Positions 36,175 through 44,946 of a stretch of 64,000 nt of DNA are shown piece by piece. Within the stretch, counting starts at the first letter, position 1. Every line of letters starts with the position of its first letter. Location of the stretch: NCBI RefSeq assembly GCF_029023725.1, contig NZ_CP119075.1:3467501-3531500 (forward strand). Direction: 5' to 3'. The notes beneath the pieces are model-generated. The model did no database searches and had not been told where the DNA came from. It saw nothing but the letters and a program-made list of their open reading frames with translations. The translations under genes and the position numbers were made by a program. Source of the DNA: Synoicihabitans lomoniglobus (lineage in GTDB: Bacteria > Verrucomicrobiota > Verrucomicrobiia > Opitutales > Opitutaceae).

Positions 36175-37110
36175 ATGAGATCGTTCCGCGCCTTACTTCT
36201 GTTTGTCTCCGCTTCCCTCGGTTTTGCCGCCGGGGAAAAAATTGCCGTCATCCCCAAAGGCACCACCCACTCGTTCTGGAAATCAGTCGAAGCCGGGGCC
36301 CGCCAAGCCGGGGTCGAGGTCGATGCCCAAATTATCTGGAAGGGTCCGCTCAAGGAGGACGACCGCGCGCAACAAATCGCCGTCGTGCAACAGTTCTCCA
36401 CCGACGACACCGACGCCATCGTGCTCGCCCCGCTCGACGACACCGCCCTTCGCGCCCCCGCTCGCTCCGCCATGCAACGCGGCAAGCCGGTCGTCATTTT
36501 CGACTCCGCGCTCAAGGGCGAAGCCGGCACCGAGTTCATTAGCTTCGTCGCCACCAACAACCACCGCGGTGGCCAACTCGGCGGCGAGGAACTCGCCCGC
36601 CTCATCAACGGCAAGGGCAAGGTCGTCCTGCTCCGCTACGCCGAGGGCTCCGCCAGCACCATGGCCCGCGAGGCCGGTTTCCTCGCCGTCATGGCCCGCC
36701 ACCCCGGCATCGAGATCATCGTCGATAACCGCTATGCCGGACCGACCATCTCCACCGCCCAGGACGCCGCCATGAACCTCCTCGACAAACTCCGCGAGGC
36801 CGACGCCATCTTCACCCCCAACGAGTCGTCCACCCAAGGCATGCTGCTGGCGCTGCGCCAGACCGGCCTGACCCGTAAAAAGATCCTCGTGGGATTCGAC
36901 ACCTCACCCTTCCTGCTCGCCGCCCTCAAACGCGGCGACGTCAAAGCCCTCGTCGCCCAAAACCCCACCCGCATGGGCTACCTCGGCGTCAAAACCGCCG
37001 TAGCCCACCTGCGCGGCGAACCCATCGAAACCGCCGTCGACACCGGCTGCGTGCTCGTCACCAAAACCAACCTCGACACCCCCGAGGTCAAAGCCGTCCT
37101 GGGCAACTGA
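36175..37110 (+). CDS. Sugar ABC transporter substrate-binding protein (ribose/LacI-like fold)
   Basis: 311 residues from ATG at 36175 with a signal peptide (MRSFRALLLFVSASLGFAAG). The mature chain follows the RbsB-like periplasmic binding fold: EKIAVIPKGTTHSFWKSVEAGARQAG, DAIVLAPLDDTAL, GKPVVIFDSALKG, FISFVATNNHRGGQLGGEELARLI, STMAREAGFLAVMARHPGIEIIVDNRYAG, AIFTPNESSTQGMLLAL, ILVGFDTSPFLLAALKRGDVKALVAQNPTRMGYLGVKTAV. It should bind a monosaccharide for the ATPase and permease encoded downstream. Unlike typical rbs operons, the next gene starts 238 bp away, with word-like repeats in the gap. Confidence 0.92.
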   Translation: MRSFRALLLFVSASLGFAAGEKIAVIPKGTTHSFWKSVEAGARQAGVEVDAQIIWKGPLKEDDRAQQIAVVQQFSTDDTDAIVLAPLDDTALRAPARSAMQRGKPVVIFDSALKGEAGTEFISFVATNNHRGGQLGGEELARLINGKGKVVLLRYAEGSASTMAREAGFLAVMARHPGIEIIVDNRYAGPTISTAQDAAMNLLDKLREADAIFTPNESSTQGMLLALRQTGLTRKKILVGFDTSPFLLAALKRGDVKALVAQNPTRMGYLGVKTAVAHLRGEPIETAVDTGCVLVTKTNLDTPEVKAVLGN

Positions 37111-37348
37111 ATCCACGCCGTCGTTTTTCACAGGAGAAAACAGAGAGAGCAGAGCCACTCCCCTGCTCCATCCTGCTTGCTCTGTGGTAATCGGTGAAAT
37201 CTGTGGTTAAAATTACGGATACCTTGACCACAGATTACACAGATGAGCACAGATCCACTCCACCGGCTGACGGCTCTGTTTCCTTTGTTTCCTTCTGTAA
37301 AAGCAATGCACGCTGACGGCTCCTTCCCTACCAGCTCTGTGACAATCG
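37111..37348. repeat. Word-like TGTGG repeats between transporter genes
   Basis: Gap of 238 bp. The phrase CTCTGTGGTAATCGGTGAAA (from about 37179) recurs in near-identical form as CTCTGTGACAATCGGTGAAA (from about 37334), each continuing into TCTGTGGT. Between them an inverted ACCACAGATTACACAGATGA stretch (about 37225-37245) occurs. A TTTCCTTCTGTAAAAG word is at about 37286. The second copy runs into the start codon of the ATPase gene. Confidence 0.6.
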
Positions 37349-38869
37349 GTGAAATCTGTGGTCAATAAAACCGACACCCATCCGACCGACGGTCCTCCTC
37401 CTTTGCTTCAGCTTACCGGCATTCGCAAAGCCTTCGGTGCCACGATCGCGCTGGGGGGCGTCGACCTCGCGATTCGGCCCGGGGAGATTCACGCCCTCGT
37501 GGGGGAAAACGGCGCGGGCAAGAGCACGCTCATGAAGGTGCTCGCCGGTATCCATCAACCGGATGCCGGCACGCTCACGCTCGATCGCGCCACCTACGCG
37601 CCCGCTGGTCCGCTCGACGCCCGCCGCGCTGGCGTCGCCATGGTGACGCAGGAACTCGCCATTGCCCCGCATCTCTCCGTCGCCGCCAACATCGTGCTCG
37701 GCGCCGAGCCCACCCGCGGCCCGCTGCTCGATGCGGCGACAACCCGCCGACGCGCCACCGACGCCCTCACCCAACTGGGCCGCGCCGATATCCCTCTCGA
37801 CGTGCCCGCCGGACAGCTCGGCATCGCCGAACAACAACTCCTGGAGATCGCCCGTGCCCTCGCCCTCGGCTGCCGTATTCTCGTCCTCGACGAACCCACC
37901 AGCAGCCTCACCGCCGCCGACACCGACCGGCTCTTCACGCTCGTCCGTCGCCTCCGCGATCAAGGCACCGCCGTCGTCTACATTTCCCACTTTCTCGAAG
38001 AGGTGAAAGCCCTTTCCGATCACTGCACCATCCTGCGCGACGGCGCGACCGTGCACAGCGCCCCCACGGCCAACCTCTCGACCGATGCCATCGCCCACCA
38101 CATGGTCGGCCGCGCGGTCGATGAGCTCTACCACCGCTCGGATCACCCGCCCGGCGAGGTCGTCCTGGCGGTGTCCGATCTACGCAACGCGCCCGCTGTG
38201 CTGAACGCCTCGTTTGAATTGCGCCGCGGAGAAGTGCTCGGCCTCGCCGGGCTCATCGGTGCGGGCCGCAGCGACCTGCTTAAGTCGATCTTCGGCCTCG
38301 CGCCCGTTCAGTCGGGGGCGGTCAAAACCGCCGCGTTCTCCGGCCGTCCGCAGCCCACGCAATCCTGGCGGGGCGGACTCGGTTTTCTCAGTGAAGATCG
38401 CAAGGACGAAGGGCTGGCGCTCAATCTCTCCCTCGCCGAAAACCTCACGCTCCCCCGCCTGCCGTGGCGCTTGTCGCCGCGCCAACTGGCCGACGAAACC
38501 AAAACCTGGATACAGCGGGTCGGCGTGCGTGCCGCCGGACCCGACCAAGCCATCGGTGAGCTTTCCGGCGGCAACCAACAGAAAATCGCCTTCGCCCGCC
38601 TACTCCGCAACGACGCCGACATCCTGCTCCTCGACGAGCCTACCCGCGGCATCGACATCGGCGCGAAGCAAACCCTTTACCGCCTCATCGACGAGCTGGC
38701 GGAGTCCGGCAAAGCGGTATTGTTGGTCAGCAGTTATCTGCCGGAGCTCCTCGGCACCTGCGATCGCATCGCCGTCATGTGCCGCGGCACGTTAGGCCCG
38801 GCGCGCCCCACCGCCGAATGGACCGAACACACCATCATGCTTGCCGCCACCGGCGCGAATGCGGCCTGA
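37349..38869 (+). CDS. Sugar ABC transporter ATP-binding protein (RbsA-like, tandem ABC)
   Basis: 506 residues with two ABC domains as in RbsA/MglA. Domain 1: Walker A GENGAGKST (52-60), Q-loop VTQELA, signature-region QLGIAEQQLLEIARALAL, Walker B ILVLDEPTSSL. Domain 2: degenerate Walker A GLIGAGRSDLLKS (as usual in this family), signature LSGGNQQKIAFARLL, Walker B ILLLDEPTRGIDIG, H-loop replaced by SSYLPEL. It should energise import with the neighbouring binding protein and permease. Start GTG 37349 is uncertain: it and GTG 37358 lie inside a dispersed repeat; the ABC fold itself begins near residue 19. Confidence 0.92.
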   Translation: MKSVVNKTDTHPTDGPPPLLQLTGIRKAFGATIALGGVDLAIRPGEIHALVGENGAGKSTLMKVLAGIHQPDAGTLTLDRATYAPAGPLDARRAGVAMVTQELAIAPHLSVAANIVLGAEPTRGPLLDAATTRRRATDALTQLGRADIPLDVPAGQLGIAEQQLLEIARALALGCRILVLDEPTSSLTAADTDRLFTLVRRLRDQGTAVVYISHFLEEVKALSDHCTILRDGATVHSAPTANLSTDAIAHHMVGRAVDELYHRSDHPPGEVVLAVSDLRNAPAVLNASFELRRGEVLGLAGLIGAGRSDLLKSIFGLAPVQSGAVKTAAFSGRPQPTQSWRGGLGFLSEDRKDEGLALNLSLAENLTLPRLPWRLSPRQLADETKTWIQRVGVRAAGPDQAIGELSGGNQQKIAFARLLRNDADILLLDEPTRGIDIGAKQTLYRLIDELAESGKAVLLVSSYLPELLGTCDRIAVMCRGTLGPARPTAEWTEHTIMLAATGANAA

Positions 38870-39457
38870 AGATGATTTCTTACCGTAGGCAATCAAGTGA
38901 ACCACGCCGTCAGCATGCTTGTTTTTGCACAGGATAAAACGGAGGTGAACAGATCCTCTCTGATGCCCCAGCACCATGATGAATTTTCACAGAAGGAAAC
39001 GAAGAAAACCAAACCACCCCTCCGCCGTTTTTACACAGGAGGAAACGGAGGTGAACAGAGCCACTCCGATGCCCCCAGCACGACAATGATTTTTACAGAA
39101 GGAAACGAAGAAAACTAAGCCACTCCTCCGCCGTTTTCACACCGGAGGAAACGCAGGTAAACGGAGCCACTCCCCTTCGTTCTCTTTGTTACCTTCTGTA
39201 AAAGCCCCGCAGGCTGACGGCTCCGTTCCCCTCTGTTCCCTCCTGTAAAATAAAAAACATCCACCCCACTCACCGGCTCATGTGCTGGCACCGCTCAGGA
39301 ATACACACCACTCCTCCGCCGTTTTGCACAGGAGGTAACGGAGGTAAACGGAGCCACTCCCCTTCGTTCTCTTTGTTACCTTCTGTAAAACCCCACAGGC
39401 TGACCGCTCTGTTGCCCTCTGTTTCCTCCTGTAGAATAAAAAACTCCCCCTCAACTC
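38870..39457. repeat. Repeat-filled gap with two long imperfect hairpins
   Basis: 588 bp inside the transporter gene set, no gene. Two related words alternate: ACAGGAGGTAACGGAGGTAA (or ACAGAAGGAAACGAAG) and their inverses (GTTACCTTCTGTAAAA, CCCTCCTGTAAAA). At 39138-39199 and 39328-39386 a forward copy faces an inverted copy across a ~9-base loop, making hairpins of about 25 bp. Most mismatches would be G-U pairs in RNA. The hairpins lie between the ATPase and permease genes and could affect readthrough or mRNA stability. Confidence 0.7.
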
Positions 39458-40408
39458 GTGCTGAAAAAACTCACTAGCTCTCTCGTCAATGCCGGTCCGT
39501 TGATCGGACTCATCGTGATTTGCGCGCTGTTTGCGGCATTGCGCTGGGAGAACTTCGTCACGTGGGACAACTTCGCCATTATTCTCCAACAGACGGCCGT
39601 GATCGGGATCGCCGCTCTCGGCATGACCATCGTCATCATCGCCGGCGGCATCGATCTCTCGGTCGGTTCCATCATCGCACTTGGCACCATCGTCATCGCC
39701 CTCGCGTTGCAGGCGGGTTGGCCTCCGCTGGCAGCAGCCTTGGCGGGAATCGCGGTCTGCGGGGCGTGCGGGGGCATTTCCGGACTGTTGATCACCCGAC
39801 TGCGCCTGATGCCGTTTGTCGTGACGCTCGGCATGATGGGCGCGCTGCGCGGCGCGGCCAAAGGTCTCGCCGACCAGCAACCTATTTATCCCGACGACTA
39901 CACCTGGATCAGCGAGCTCATGCAACTCGGTGAGAAAGGCTCCCTGCCCGGCGGCGTGTGGCTGATGCTCGGCTTTGCCGCGCTCGTCGCGGCGATGCTG
40001 CGTTACACGCGTTTTGGTCGCCACGTGTTTGCGGTCGGCTCCAATGAAAACACCGCCCGACTGTGCGGCGTGCCGGTGGAGCGCGTGAAGGTGCTCGTCT
40101 ACATTATCGGTGCGGCCTTCGCGGGTCTCGGGGCGATGTTGCAGTTTGGTTATCTCACCGGCGGAGATCCCACGACCGCGGTGGGGCTCGAACTCAACAT
40201 CATCGCCGCCGTCGTGATCGGCGGGGCCAGTCTGGCCGGTGGACAAGGCACGGTCATGGGCACGCTCGTCGGTGCCCTGATCATGAGCGTGGTGGCCAAC
40301 GGTTGCACCAAACTCGGGATGGCCAACTGGGTGCAGGAAATGGTGACGGGTGGCATCATCGTCGCCGCCGTCACGCTTGATGCGTTGCGCCGGCGGAGTC
40401 GGGCGTGA
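39458..40408 (+). CDS. Sugar ABC transporter permease (RbsC-like)
   Basis: 316-residue polytopic membrane protein, GTG start at 39458. Typical BPD_transp_2 features: GIAALGMTIVIIAGGIDLSVGSIIALGTIV (about 49-78), LRLMPFVVTLGMMGALRGAAKGL, the EAA-like cytoplasmic loop region FGRHVFAVGSNENTARLCGVPVERVKVLVYIIGAAFAGLGAML, and ELNIIAAVVIGGASLAGGQGTVMGTLVGALIM. It should form the membrane channel of the ribose-type importer with the binding protein at 36175 and the ATPase at 37349. Two REP-like hairpins follow the stop. Confidence 0.93.
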   Translation: MLKKLTSSLVNAGPLIGLIVICALFAALRWENFVTWDNFAIILQQTAVIGIAALGMTIVIIAGGIDLSVGSIIALGTIVIALALQAGWPPLAAALAGIAVCGACGGISGLLITRLRLMPFVVTLGMMGALRGAAKGLADQQPIYPDDYTWISELMQLGEKGSLPGGVWLMLGFAALVAAMLRYTRFGRHVFAVGSNENTARLCGVPVERVKVLVYIIGAAFAGLGAMLQFGYLTGGDPTTAVGLELNIIAAVVIGGASLAGGQGTVMGTLVGALIMSVVANGCTKLGMANWVQEMVTGGIIVAAVTLDALRRRSRA

Positions 40409-40468
40409 AGCCCGACCCACGGCAAAGCAACGCAGCGTGAGTCACGTTGGGCGGGCTCCACGCCCGAC
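40398..40468. repeat. Pair of GTCGGGC/GCCCGAC hairpins
   Basis: Two hairpins of one repeat class: an inverted copy overlapping the permease stop (40398-40420, GTCGGGC..GCCCGAC then CCAC) and a forward variant (40446-40468, GGGCGGGCTCCACGCCCGAC). They lie between convergent genes and could serve as bidirectional transcription barriers. The same class is seen at 33328. Confidence 0.65.
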
Positions 40469-40490
40469 ACCTCCCCGCCCTTCCCGCGTG

Positions 40491-41228
40491 CTACTGCGCC
40501 GGTAATTCGAGCGCAGCTGCGGCGGCCAGATCAATGGTGTGCTGGATCAACTCCCGACCACCGGGCGCGCCATGACCCGGCACTACTCGTGTCGCATCGG
40601 GATACGTCTGTTGCACCCGACGCATCGAGTTCGCCCATTCGGAAATCGTCGCGTCCGCCACGTTTCCGAGCCCGTCACTTTCCGCCGCGCGCACCGCGCA
40701 ACCACCGACCAACAACGTGGTCTGCGGCAACCAAACCACCACGTTGTCCATCGTATGCGCCGGGCCGGGATAGAGAATTTCCACGGAACCCGATGTGATG
40801 GATTCACCCGGCTTCAGCCGGAAAAGATCGAACGCATCCGTTGGGGTCACCCCCGCCAGTTCCAGCGTGCGGGCCGATGCCACCACCCGCGCCCCGTGTT
40901 CGGCAAATACCTCCCAACCGGCCAGGCGATCAGCGTGAAAATGAGTCACGATTAACCGGCTCACCGGGAGTCCGATTTCCTGGTCAATCCACTGCCACAG
41001 CACCCGCGATGGCTCCGTGCCCCAAGCGGTGTCGACCACCACCAGATGGTCCCCTTCACGCACAATCAATCCATTGGAAGACACGCGCCCCCATGGTTCC
41101 ACCGTCTGCCAAGACTTGTGCAGCCATACGCCGTCGCCCCACGGAGTGACCTCGACCTGCGGCCGTGACGTTGCGGCCTCCACGCGTCCGATCACAAGCA
41201 ACCCCAGCAGCATTAACCACCCTTTCAT
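40491..41228 (-). CDS. Subclass B1 metallo-beta-lactamase homologue
   Basis: 245 residues, ATG 41228 with GAGG just upstream; signal peptide MKGWLMLLGLLVIGRVEA. All six zinc ligands of subclass B1 enzymes are present: H96, H98 and D100 in THFHADR, H158 in GPAHTMDN, C177 in LVGGCAVR, H219 in VPGHG. B1-specific flanks are also conserved: NVVVWLPQTTLLVGGC, LGNVADATISEW, VVDTAWG. These resemble BcII/CcrA-type carbapenemases far more than generic MBL hydrolases. Expected location periplasm, expected reaction hydrolysis of beta-lactam rings. No mobile element or resistance gene is adjacent, so it looks like a chromosomal, species-resident gene. True activity is unproven. Confidence 0.9.
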   Translation of the reverse strand: MKGWLMLLGLLVIGRVEAATSRPQVEVTPWGDGVWLHKSWQTVEPWGRVSSNGLIVREGDHLVVVDTAWGTEPSRVLWQWIDQEIGLPVSRLIVTHFHADRLAGWEVFAEHGARVVASARTLELAGVTPTDAFDLFRLKPGESITSGSVEILYPGPAHTMDNVVVWLPQTTLLVGGCAVRAAESDGLGNVADATISEWANSMRRVQQTYPDATRVVPGHGAPGGRELIQHTIDLAAAAALELPAQ

Positions 41229-41553
41229 CCCTCATCTCCAGAGGTCTTCCCAGCCACGACAACCTCGAAACTCTGCGGGCGCAAAGGATTCACTACCGGA
41301 CTCGGAGCAGAGGCGAATTCCCTAATCTCCTTTAAGCGTTTCAGCGACCCGGAACCCGGTCCGGGCATCGCCTCAACGAGCGGGATGTTCGCAACCACTT
41401 TGCATAGTGAAATTTGCCAACAATTTAAATCGTCAGGCGCGGAATTTCATTTCAATACCCTCGCACGAAAGACGATGTCGAACATCCGGCAGAAGCCTTT
41501 CTCCCTGCGTCCCTCCCTTCTTTCGAATCGCTGGTTAACCCCCCGACTTGATC
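41229..41553. other. Intergenic gap upstream of the histidine kinase
   Basis: About 325 bp between divergent genes; both promoters should lie here. A CCCGGA/TCCGGG hairpin lies near 41350-41367. AT-rich stretch 41400-41460 (TTTGCATAGTGAAATTTGCC, AATTTAAATCG) is the most promoter-like part. No gene seen. Confidence 0.35.
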
Positions 41554-43575
41554 ATGACTTCCGGAGCAAACCCCACCCCCGCGCCGTCCGCCGCCGTGGC
41601 TCAACAGATCGCCGCCATCGTGTCGTCGTCTGAAGACGCCATCATCAGCAAGAACCTGGACGGCACGGTCACATTTTGGAATCGAGGAGCGGAACTGCTG
41701 TTCGGCTACACGGCCGCGGAGATTGTCGGAAAGTCCATCCAGCTCCTCATCCCGGAAGACCGCAAAGACGAGGAATCAAGCATTCTCGCGCGCCTTCGCC
41801 AAGGCGAACGCGTCCAATACGATGAAACCCAGCGACGTCGGAAGGATGGCACATTGGTCGACGTGGCGGTGCGGATCTCGCCGATCAAAGACCACCAAGG
41901 GAAAATCGTCGGGGCGTCCAAATTCGTCTACGATATCACCGAGCGTAAACGACAGGCGCGGCGACTGGCCAAGCTGGTCGAGGAAATCGAAACCCAGGCC
42001 CAGCTCTTCGATGCCACCCTCTCCAATATCACGGACCTCGCCTATTCATTCGATCTGCAGGGACGTTGGATCTATGCCAACAAACCCCTCTTGAATTTGT
42101 GGGGCAAATCACTGGAAGAGATCACCGGCAAGAGCTGTCTGGAGCTCGGCTACCCTCCGGACCTCGCCCGCACTCTCGAGTCGCAAATTCAGCAGGTGAT
42201 CGAAACCAAAACTGCTTTCCGGGGCGAGACCCCTTACGTCAGCGGCGACGGCAAACTCGACGAGCACGAATACATCTTCAACCCGGTCCTGGATGCCTCG
42301 GGGAACGTGACGGCGGTCGTGGGCACGACGCGGCTGATCACGGCCCGAAAAAAAGCCGAGCACGACCTCGAACTCGCGCGCGATCAGGCGATCGCGGCCG
42401 CCCAGGCCAAAGACGATTTTCTCGCCGCCCTGTCCCACGAACTGCGCACTCCTCTGAACCCGGTGTTGTTGCTCTCCAGTGTCGGAGCGTCCAACCCGGA
42501 TCTACCACCGGAAGTGCGGGAGGACTTCGAGCTGATCCGCAAGAACGTGAATCTCGAGGCGCGGTTGATCGATGATTTGCTGGACCTTACCTCCATCACG
42601 CGCGGCAAACTGACGCTGGATCAACAGGCGTGCGATCTACACGGCATCATCAATGACGCCCTGGTAAACGTGCGCCCCGACGCCACCAAGAAACAGCTGC
42701 AACTGGTGGTGAACCCGCAGGCGGGCGAACATTTGGTGTGGGGCGATCCGATCCGCCTCCAGCAAATCCTCTGGAACGTGCTCAAGAACGCGGTGAAATT
42801 CACGCCCGCGCACGGCACCGTCACCGTCGAAACCACCAGCGACACCGATAGCTTGTTCATCAAAGTCAGCGACACCGGCATCGGGGTGAGTCCGGAGGAG
42901 ATTGGCCGGATCTTCACGGCCTTCAGCCAAGGCGACCACGCGCGCCCCGACGCCAAACACCGCTTCGGTGGACTCGGCCTGGGACTCGCCATATCGAACA
43001 TGCTCGTCGAAATCCACGGCGGAAAAATCCGGGCCTCCAGCGCCGGCCTCAACCAGGGATCGACCTTCACCGTCGAACTTCCGCTTCACCGCCGGCCCGC
43101 CGCCACGACCTCCGAGACCACCCGGGAAAACCACGCGCGGCACGCTCCATCGCTGGCTTCCCGTGCGGCATCGACCCGCCCGGGAAATACCAACGGCAAC
43201 TCCCCCGCGCGTATAAAAATTCTCCTCGTCGAGGATCACGCGCCGACGCGCGCCACGCTCAAGCGACTGCTCTCCCGTCATCATAAGGTGAAGGCTGCCG
43301 CCTGCGTCGCCGATGCCCTCAAACTGGCCCAGGGTGAGACCTTTACGTTGGTCATCTCCGACGTGGGTTTACCGGACCGCAACGGGTATGAGCTCATGCG
43401 CGAACTGCGGGTTCTCCAACCCGCCATGGTCGGCATCGCGCTGAGCGGTTACGGCATGGAGGAAGACATCGCCCAGTCGCTCGCCGCCGGGTTTTCGGCC
43501 CATCTGGTCAAACCGATCACCATCGAAATTTTGGATGAAGCCATCATGAATCAAACGTCCGGCGCTCCCCGGTAA
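41554..43575 (+). CDS. Hybrid sensor histidine kinase with two PAS domains and C-terminal receiver
   Basis: 673 residues, cytoplasmic (no membrane helix). Domains: PAS 1 (about 15-130, ending ITERKRQ), PAS 2 (about 150-265), HisKA with phospho-acceptor H295 in FLAALSHELRTPLNP, HATPase_c with N-box QILWNVLKNAVKF, G1 VSDTGIGVS and G2 GLGLGLAI (about 400-515), Ala/Pro linker, then a receiver domain (about 548-673) with ILLVEDHAP, phospho-acceptor D603 in VISDVGLPDRNG and the conserved K in LVKP. It likely senses a cytoplasmic cue (redox, light or ligand) through the PAS domains and phosphorylates a separate partner. No response regulator with DNA-binding output is adjacent. ATG 41554 chosen over TTG 41548. 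Confidence 0.93.
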   Translation: MTSGANPTPAPSAAVAQQIAAIVSSSEDAIISKNLDGTVTFWNRGAELLFGYTAAEIVGKSIQLLIPEDRKDEESSILARLRQGERVQYDETQRRRKDGTLVDVAVRISPIKDHQGKIVGASKFVYDITERKRQARRLAKLVEEIETQAQLFDATLSNITDLAYSFDLQGRWIYANKPLLNLWGKSLEEITGKSCLELGYPPDLARTLESQIQQVIETKTAFRGETPYVSGDGKLDEHEYIFNPVLDASGNVTAVVGTTRLITARKKAEHDLELARDQAIAAAQAKDDFLAALSHELRTPLNPVLLLSSVGASNPDLPPEVREDFELIRKNVNLEARLIDDLLDLTSITRGKLTLDQQACDLHGIINDALVNVRPDATKKQLQLVVNPQAGEHLVWGDPIRLQQILWNVLKNAVKFTPAHGTVTVETTSDTDSLFIKVSDTGIGVSPEEIGRIFTAFSQGDHARPDAKHRFGGLGLGLAISNMLVEIHGGKIRASSAGLNQGSTFTVELPLHRRPAATTSETTRENHARHAPSLASRAASTRPGNTNGNSPARIKILLVEDHAPTRATLKRLLSRHHKVKAAACVADALKLAQGETFTLVISDVGLPDRNGYELMRELRVLQPAMVGIALSGYGMEEDIAQSLAAGFSAHLVKPITIEILDEAIMNQTSGAPR

Positions 43576-43642
43576 TTCAGCCGGAGAGGCCACCCTCCAC
43601 CCAGGCTCCACGCCCCGGCAAAGGTTATGTGCGACGAGATTC

Positions 43643-44911
43643 CTACCGTCCCCGTTGCCCCACCAACCACGGCCCCAGCACGCGATTCCGGCGGCGACCG
43701 TTCAACACCGCGCCGATGAAGGTGGACCGCACCACGAGGTCGTAGCTGATCAACGCGATCGCGATGGTGGCCGCTGAAACGATCCCGAGTTTGAACGACC
43801 AGTGGATCGGCACTTCCGCGATCGCGACCTGCAGCCAGATCACAATCGGGAGGTGAATGAGATACATCCAATACGACGAGTCAGCGACGTAACGCACCCA
43901 GCCCCGGGGCCGCGAACAGCATTTTTTGAACACCCCGATGGTCAGGCTAACGAGCGACCACATCAGCAACGCGTAGGCCGCCACAAAACCGTAGTGCGCA
44001 ATCACATGGTGCGCGTGACCGGGATCCATTTGGATGTCGGACAACTTCAACACCCCGACGAGTCCGACCACCGCCCCCAACCCCCGGGTCGGGGTGAGTC
44101 GTGCCAGTGCCGCCATGGCGGCCGGTTGCCGGTCCAGCAGCCAACCGAGACAGAAGAAGCCGCCATAAATGCAAAGCACGGGCCCATGCGGCTGCAGGGA
44201 TTTATCGGGCGTATCCATGCCCCAATGACTCATGTGCCACAGCGCCAACGCCGTCGGGGCCGCCAGGACGGGCAGTCCCCAGGGTGAACTCGCCAGCCAG
44301 GCAACGCCCGCATCGAGGCCGCGTTTCCAGCGGTCGGAGCGCACGCCCGCCACCGCGCCAAACACCGCCCGGCCGATGAGCGCCAGTCCCGTCACCAATA
44401 CGATGTAGTAGAGAAACCACAAGTGAGTTTGCGTGAACAGCCCGGCCGGCACGGCCTTGAGCATTTCGACGGCCGCTTCGATGCCCGCCTGGATGTCGAC
44501 CTCGCCACGCATGCTGGTGAAGCCCATGACCCAGGCCACCGTGAGCAGCGGTCGCAGCAAAAACCACCCGAGCACAAACGGCACGACGATGCGCACGAAG
44601 CGCGACTTCATGAAGTTTCCCGCCCCACGGCGATGAAAAGTGAGATGGCTGAAATAGCCCGCCAACAAAAAGAATACCTCCATGCGAAACGCGTGGCTCA
44701 CCGTGACAAACGACGCGACCAGCGCACCGGTGGAAATATCCTGCACCGCCCAGCCGATGTAAGTGGGCATGAACGACAAACTGGCGTGAAAAACGATGCC
44801 CAACACGAGCGCGAAGGCCCGCGTGGCATCAAGATAATCAAGCCGGGCCGCGCCCGCCGATGCAGCCACGGCGGGCGGGGTGAGGGCGGCGTCGGCGAGG
44901 GAGGTGCTCAT
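43643..44911 (-). CDS. Acyltransferase 3 family membrane protein
   Basis: 422 residues from ATG 44911 (MSTSLADAAL...). Integral membrane protein with about ten helices and the acyltransferase-3 start motif RLDYLDATRAFALVLGIVFHASLSF (23-47), then MEVFFLLAGYFSHLTF (with the conserved R just before), FVRIVVPFVLGWFLLRP, and a late SYWMYLIHLPIVI segment. The family O-acylates sugars, glucans or peptidoglycan/lipid-linked glycans (OpgC/OafA-type); the substrate here is unknown. Convergent with the histidine kinase; 35 bp after the stop of the CIA30 gene on the same strand. Confidence 0.87.
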   Translation of the reverse strand: MSTSLADAALTPPAVAASAGAARLDYLDATRAFALVLGIVFHASLSFMPTYIGWAVQDISTGALVASFVTVSHAFRMEVFFLLAGYFSHLTFHRRGAGNFMKSRFVRIVVPFVLGWFLLRPLLTVAWVMGFTSMRGEVDIQAGIEAAVEMLKAVPAGLFTQTHLWFLYYIVLVTGLALIGRAVFGAVAGVRSDRWKRGLDAGVAWLASSPWGLPVLAAPTALALWHMSHWGMDTPDKSLQPHGPVLCIYGGFFCLGWLLDRQPAAMAALARLTPTRGLGAVVGLVGVLKLSDIQMDPGHAHHVIAHYGFVAAYALLMWSLVSLTIGVFKKCCSRPRGWVRYVADSSYWMYLIHLPIVIWLQVAIAEVPIHWSFKLGIVSAATIAIALISYDLVVRSTFIGAVLNGRRRNRVLGPWLVGQRGR

Positions 44912-44946
44912 GACCGGAGGACGGGTTGAGGGCAGGTTGCTGCGGC

